Shown here in pieces: positions 62,862-64,000 of a DNA stretch of 64,000 bases. The stretch comes from Shewanella polaris (lineage in GTDB: Bacteria; Pseudomonadota; Gammaproteobacteria; Enterobacterales; Shewanellaceae), in contig NZ_CP041036.1 of NCBI RefSeq assembly GCF_006385555.1, forward strand, positions 62,001 through 126,000, read 5' to 3'. Under the pieces are notes generated by a model that was given only the letters and a program-made list of their open reading frames with translations, was not told the origin of the DNA and made no database searches. Within the stretch, counting starts at the first letter, position 1; the number at the start of each line of letters is the position of its first letter. The translations under genes were made by a program, and so were the position numbers.

Positions 62862-64000
62862 ATGGATACTCCGATTTCGGCCAATATTGCGACCTCAGAT
62901 GAGTTGACGACAGAGCAAGATGTGCTTGCCACTAGCTTGCAGCAAGTTTTTGGTTATCGTGCCTTTCGTGAAGGGCAGCGAGAAGTTATAGAGCAAAGTT
63001 TACAAGGCCAAGACACCTTAGTTATTATGCCTACGGGTGGCGGCAAAAGTATATGTTATCAATTGCCTGCTATTGTGTTGCCTGGTGTGGCAGTGGTGGT
63101 GTCGCCATTAATTTCGTTGATGAAGGACCAAGTCGACAGTTTGATACAAAGTGGGGTATCGGCGGCTTATCTCAATTCATCTTTACCGCGCGAGCAAAGT
63201 GCGGAGGTACTTCGTAAGCTTCACGCTGGTGAGATTAAGTTGTTATATGTGTCACCGGAGCGTTTGTTGCGCCCTGACTTTATTGAACGCCTTCAATCAG
63301 TTGATGTTTCTATGTTTGCCGTTGATGAAGCGCATTGCATTAGTCAATGGGGTCATGATTTTAGACCTGAATATGCGGCATTAGGGCAGTTAAAACAGTA
63401 TTTCCCCTATTTACCTTTAATGGCATTGACTGCGACAGCCGATCACGCGACGCGTTTAAGTATTTGTGAACGTTTAGGTGTGACGCCTTATACTTTGTTA
63501 TCAAGTTTCGATCGCCCTAATATTCGTTATACCGTGGCTGAAAAGCTTAATGCGGCTAATCAATTACGTCAGTTTTTAACTATCCAAAATGGCACCAGTG
63601 GAATTGTGTATTGCAGTAGCCGACGTCGAGTGGATGAGGTTGCTGAGCGTTTACGCTTACAGGGATTTAATGCCCAAGCTTATCATGCCGGTTTAAGCCA
63701 GGAAGAACGTGGCAATGTTCAAGATAAGTTTTTAAAAGACCAAGTTGATATTGTGGTGGCAACTGTGGCATTCGGCATGGGAATTAATAAATCTAACGTG
63801 CGCTTTGTCGTACATTACGATATTCCTAAAAGTATTGAAGCTTATTACCAAGAAACAGGCCGTGCTGGTCGTGATGGATTGGATGCTGAGGCGTATTTGT
63901 TGTTTGACCCTGCCGATATTGGTCGCGTTAGACATTTGATTGAACAATCTGAACCAGGGCCCCAACAGCAAGTCGAATTTCATAAATTGAATACCATGGC
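62862..64000 (+). CDS. recQ: ATP-dependent DNA helicase RecQ, N-terminal part
   Basis: The frame is open from ATG 62862 through the window end; about 380 of about 600 residues are present. A short unusual N-terminus (about 25 residues) precedes the RecQ core: [14 protein letters not shown], Walker [26 protein letters not shown] (motif II), TATAD, the SF2 motif [27 protein letters not shown] and motif [14 protein letters not shown]. It unwinds 3'-5' in recombination and repair. The C-terminal zinc and HRDC domains lie outside the window. Confidence 0.95.
   Translation, partial: MDTPISANIATSDELTTEQDVLATSLQQVFGYRAFREGQREVIEQSLQGQDTLVIMPTGGGKSICYQLPAIVLPGVAVVVSPLISLMKDQVDSLIQSGVSAAYLNSSLPREQSAEVLRKLHAGEIKLLYVSPERLLRPDFIERLQSVDVSMFAVDEAHCISQWGHDFRPEYAALGQLKQYFPYLPLMALTATADHATRLSICERLGVTPYTLLSSFDRPNIRYTVAEKLNAANQLRQFLTIQNGTSGIVYCSSRRRVDEVAERLRLQGFNAQAYHAGLSQEERGNVQDKFLKDQVDIVVATVAFGMGINKSNVRFVVHYDIPKSIEAYYQETGRAGRDGLDAEAYLLFDPADIGRVRHLIEQSEPGPQQQVEFHKLNTM

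Noticed and set aside
1..64000. tRNA, rRNA and CRISPR arrays
   Set aside because: No cloverleaf, rRNA-like sequence or regularly spaced repeat set was found in reading the window.

Overview
The window reads as a chromosomal segment of a Shewanella-like marine gammaproteobacterium. This rests on AT-rich coding sequence, the organisation of two formate dehydrogenase (FDH) operons with the small FdhX protein and DUF3305/DUF3306 accessory genes, a DcuB C4-dicarboxylate transporter, and the housekeeping order yicC-rph-pyrE-(folE)-slmA-dut-coaBC-radC-rpmB-rpmG-argA and rarD-yigI-recQ, which resembles the enterobacterial order. The species call is inference; no 16S rRNA or tRNA gene is seen. The window begins inside an M6-type secreted protease and ends inside recQ.

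Region 1 (1-8.4 kb): the end of the protease with a GlyGly-CTERM tail, ubiC, a FliL-like protein, rlmF, then the FDH maturation block: fdhD (divergent), DUF3305, DUF3306, a multi-cluster ferredoxin-like protein and a TorD-type chaperone. Region 2 (8.2-13.0 and 18.9-23.8 kb): two paralogous fdhX-fdhA-fdhB-fdhC operons for periplasmic, membrane-anchored, cysteine-type molybdenum or tungsten FDHs. They share near-identical FdhB proteins, terminators, intercistronic hairpins and a 62-nt identical tract over the active-site Cys codon. Only one accessory set is present. Between them lies an accessory block (13.1-18.2 kb): a 312-bp MITE-like element, a small ORF, a truncated Hint plus deaminase toxin-like protein, an EcsC-family protein, a formate/nitrite-transporter-family protein and a secreted alpha/beta hydrolase.

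Region 3 (23.8-43.4 kb): mostly core and metabolic genes. These are a GNAT acetyltransferase, rhtA and emrE-like exporters, a divergent yqhD/yqhC pair, yqfB, a HemN/HemW-like radical SAM protein, a PfkB kinase, an MFS permease, a chemoreceptor, a Fur-box-associated FecA-like TonB receptor, and the osmoregulated periplasmic glucan genes opgG-opgH with an MFS protein.

Region 4 (43.5-51.7 kb) is accessory: a sulfotransferase, a Fic AMP-transferase-type protein with two tandem palindromes upstream, an EcoRII-like restriction-modification pair (Dcm-type methyltransferase and EcoRII endonuclease, expected to act on CCWGG) with its own palindrome, two small hypotheticals, dcuB, and a probable HipA C-terminal remnant. 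Region 5 (51.8-64 kb) is housekeeping with clear regulatory sites: the rph-pyrE attenuator, an rpmB promoter and leader hairpin, and paired ARG boxes before argA. A remnant of an S9-type peptidase C-terminus sits between folE and slmA.

The observations most worth following are the orphan Hint-deaminase module with its EcsC-family neighbour, the paired 33-bp-phased operators before fic, the palindrome in the EcoRII-type cassette, the conserved fdhB-fdhC hairpin, and the rpmB leader stem.
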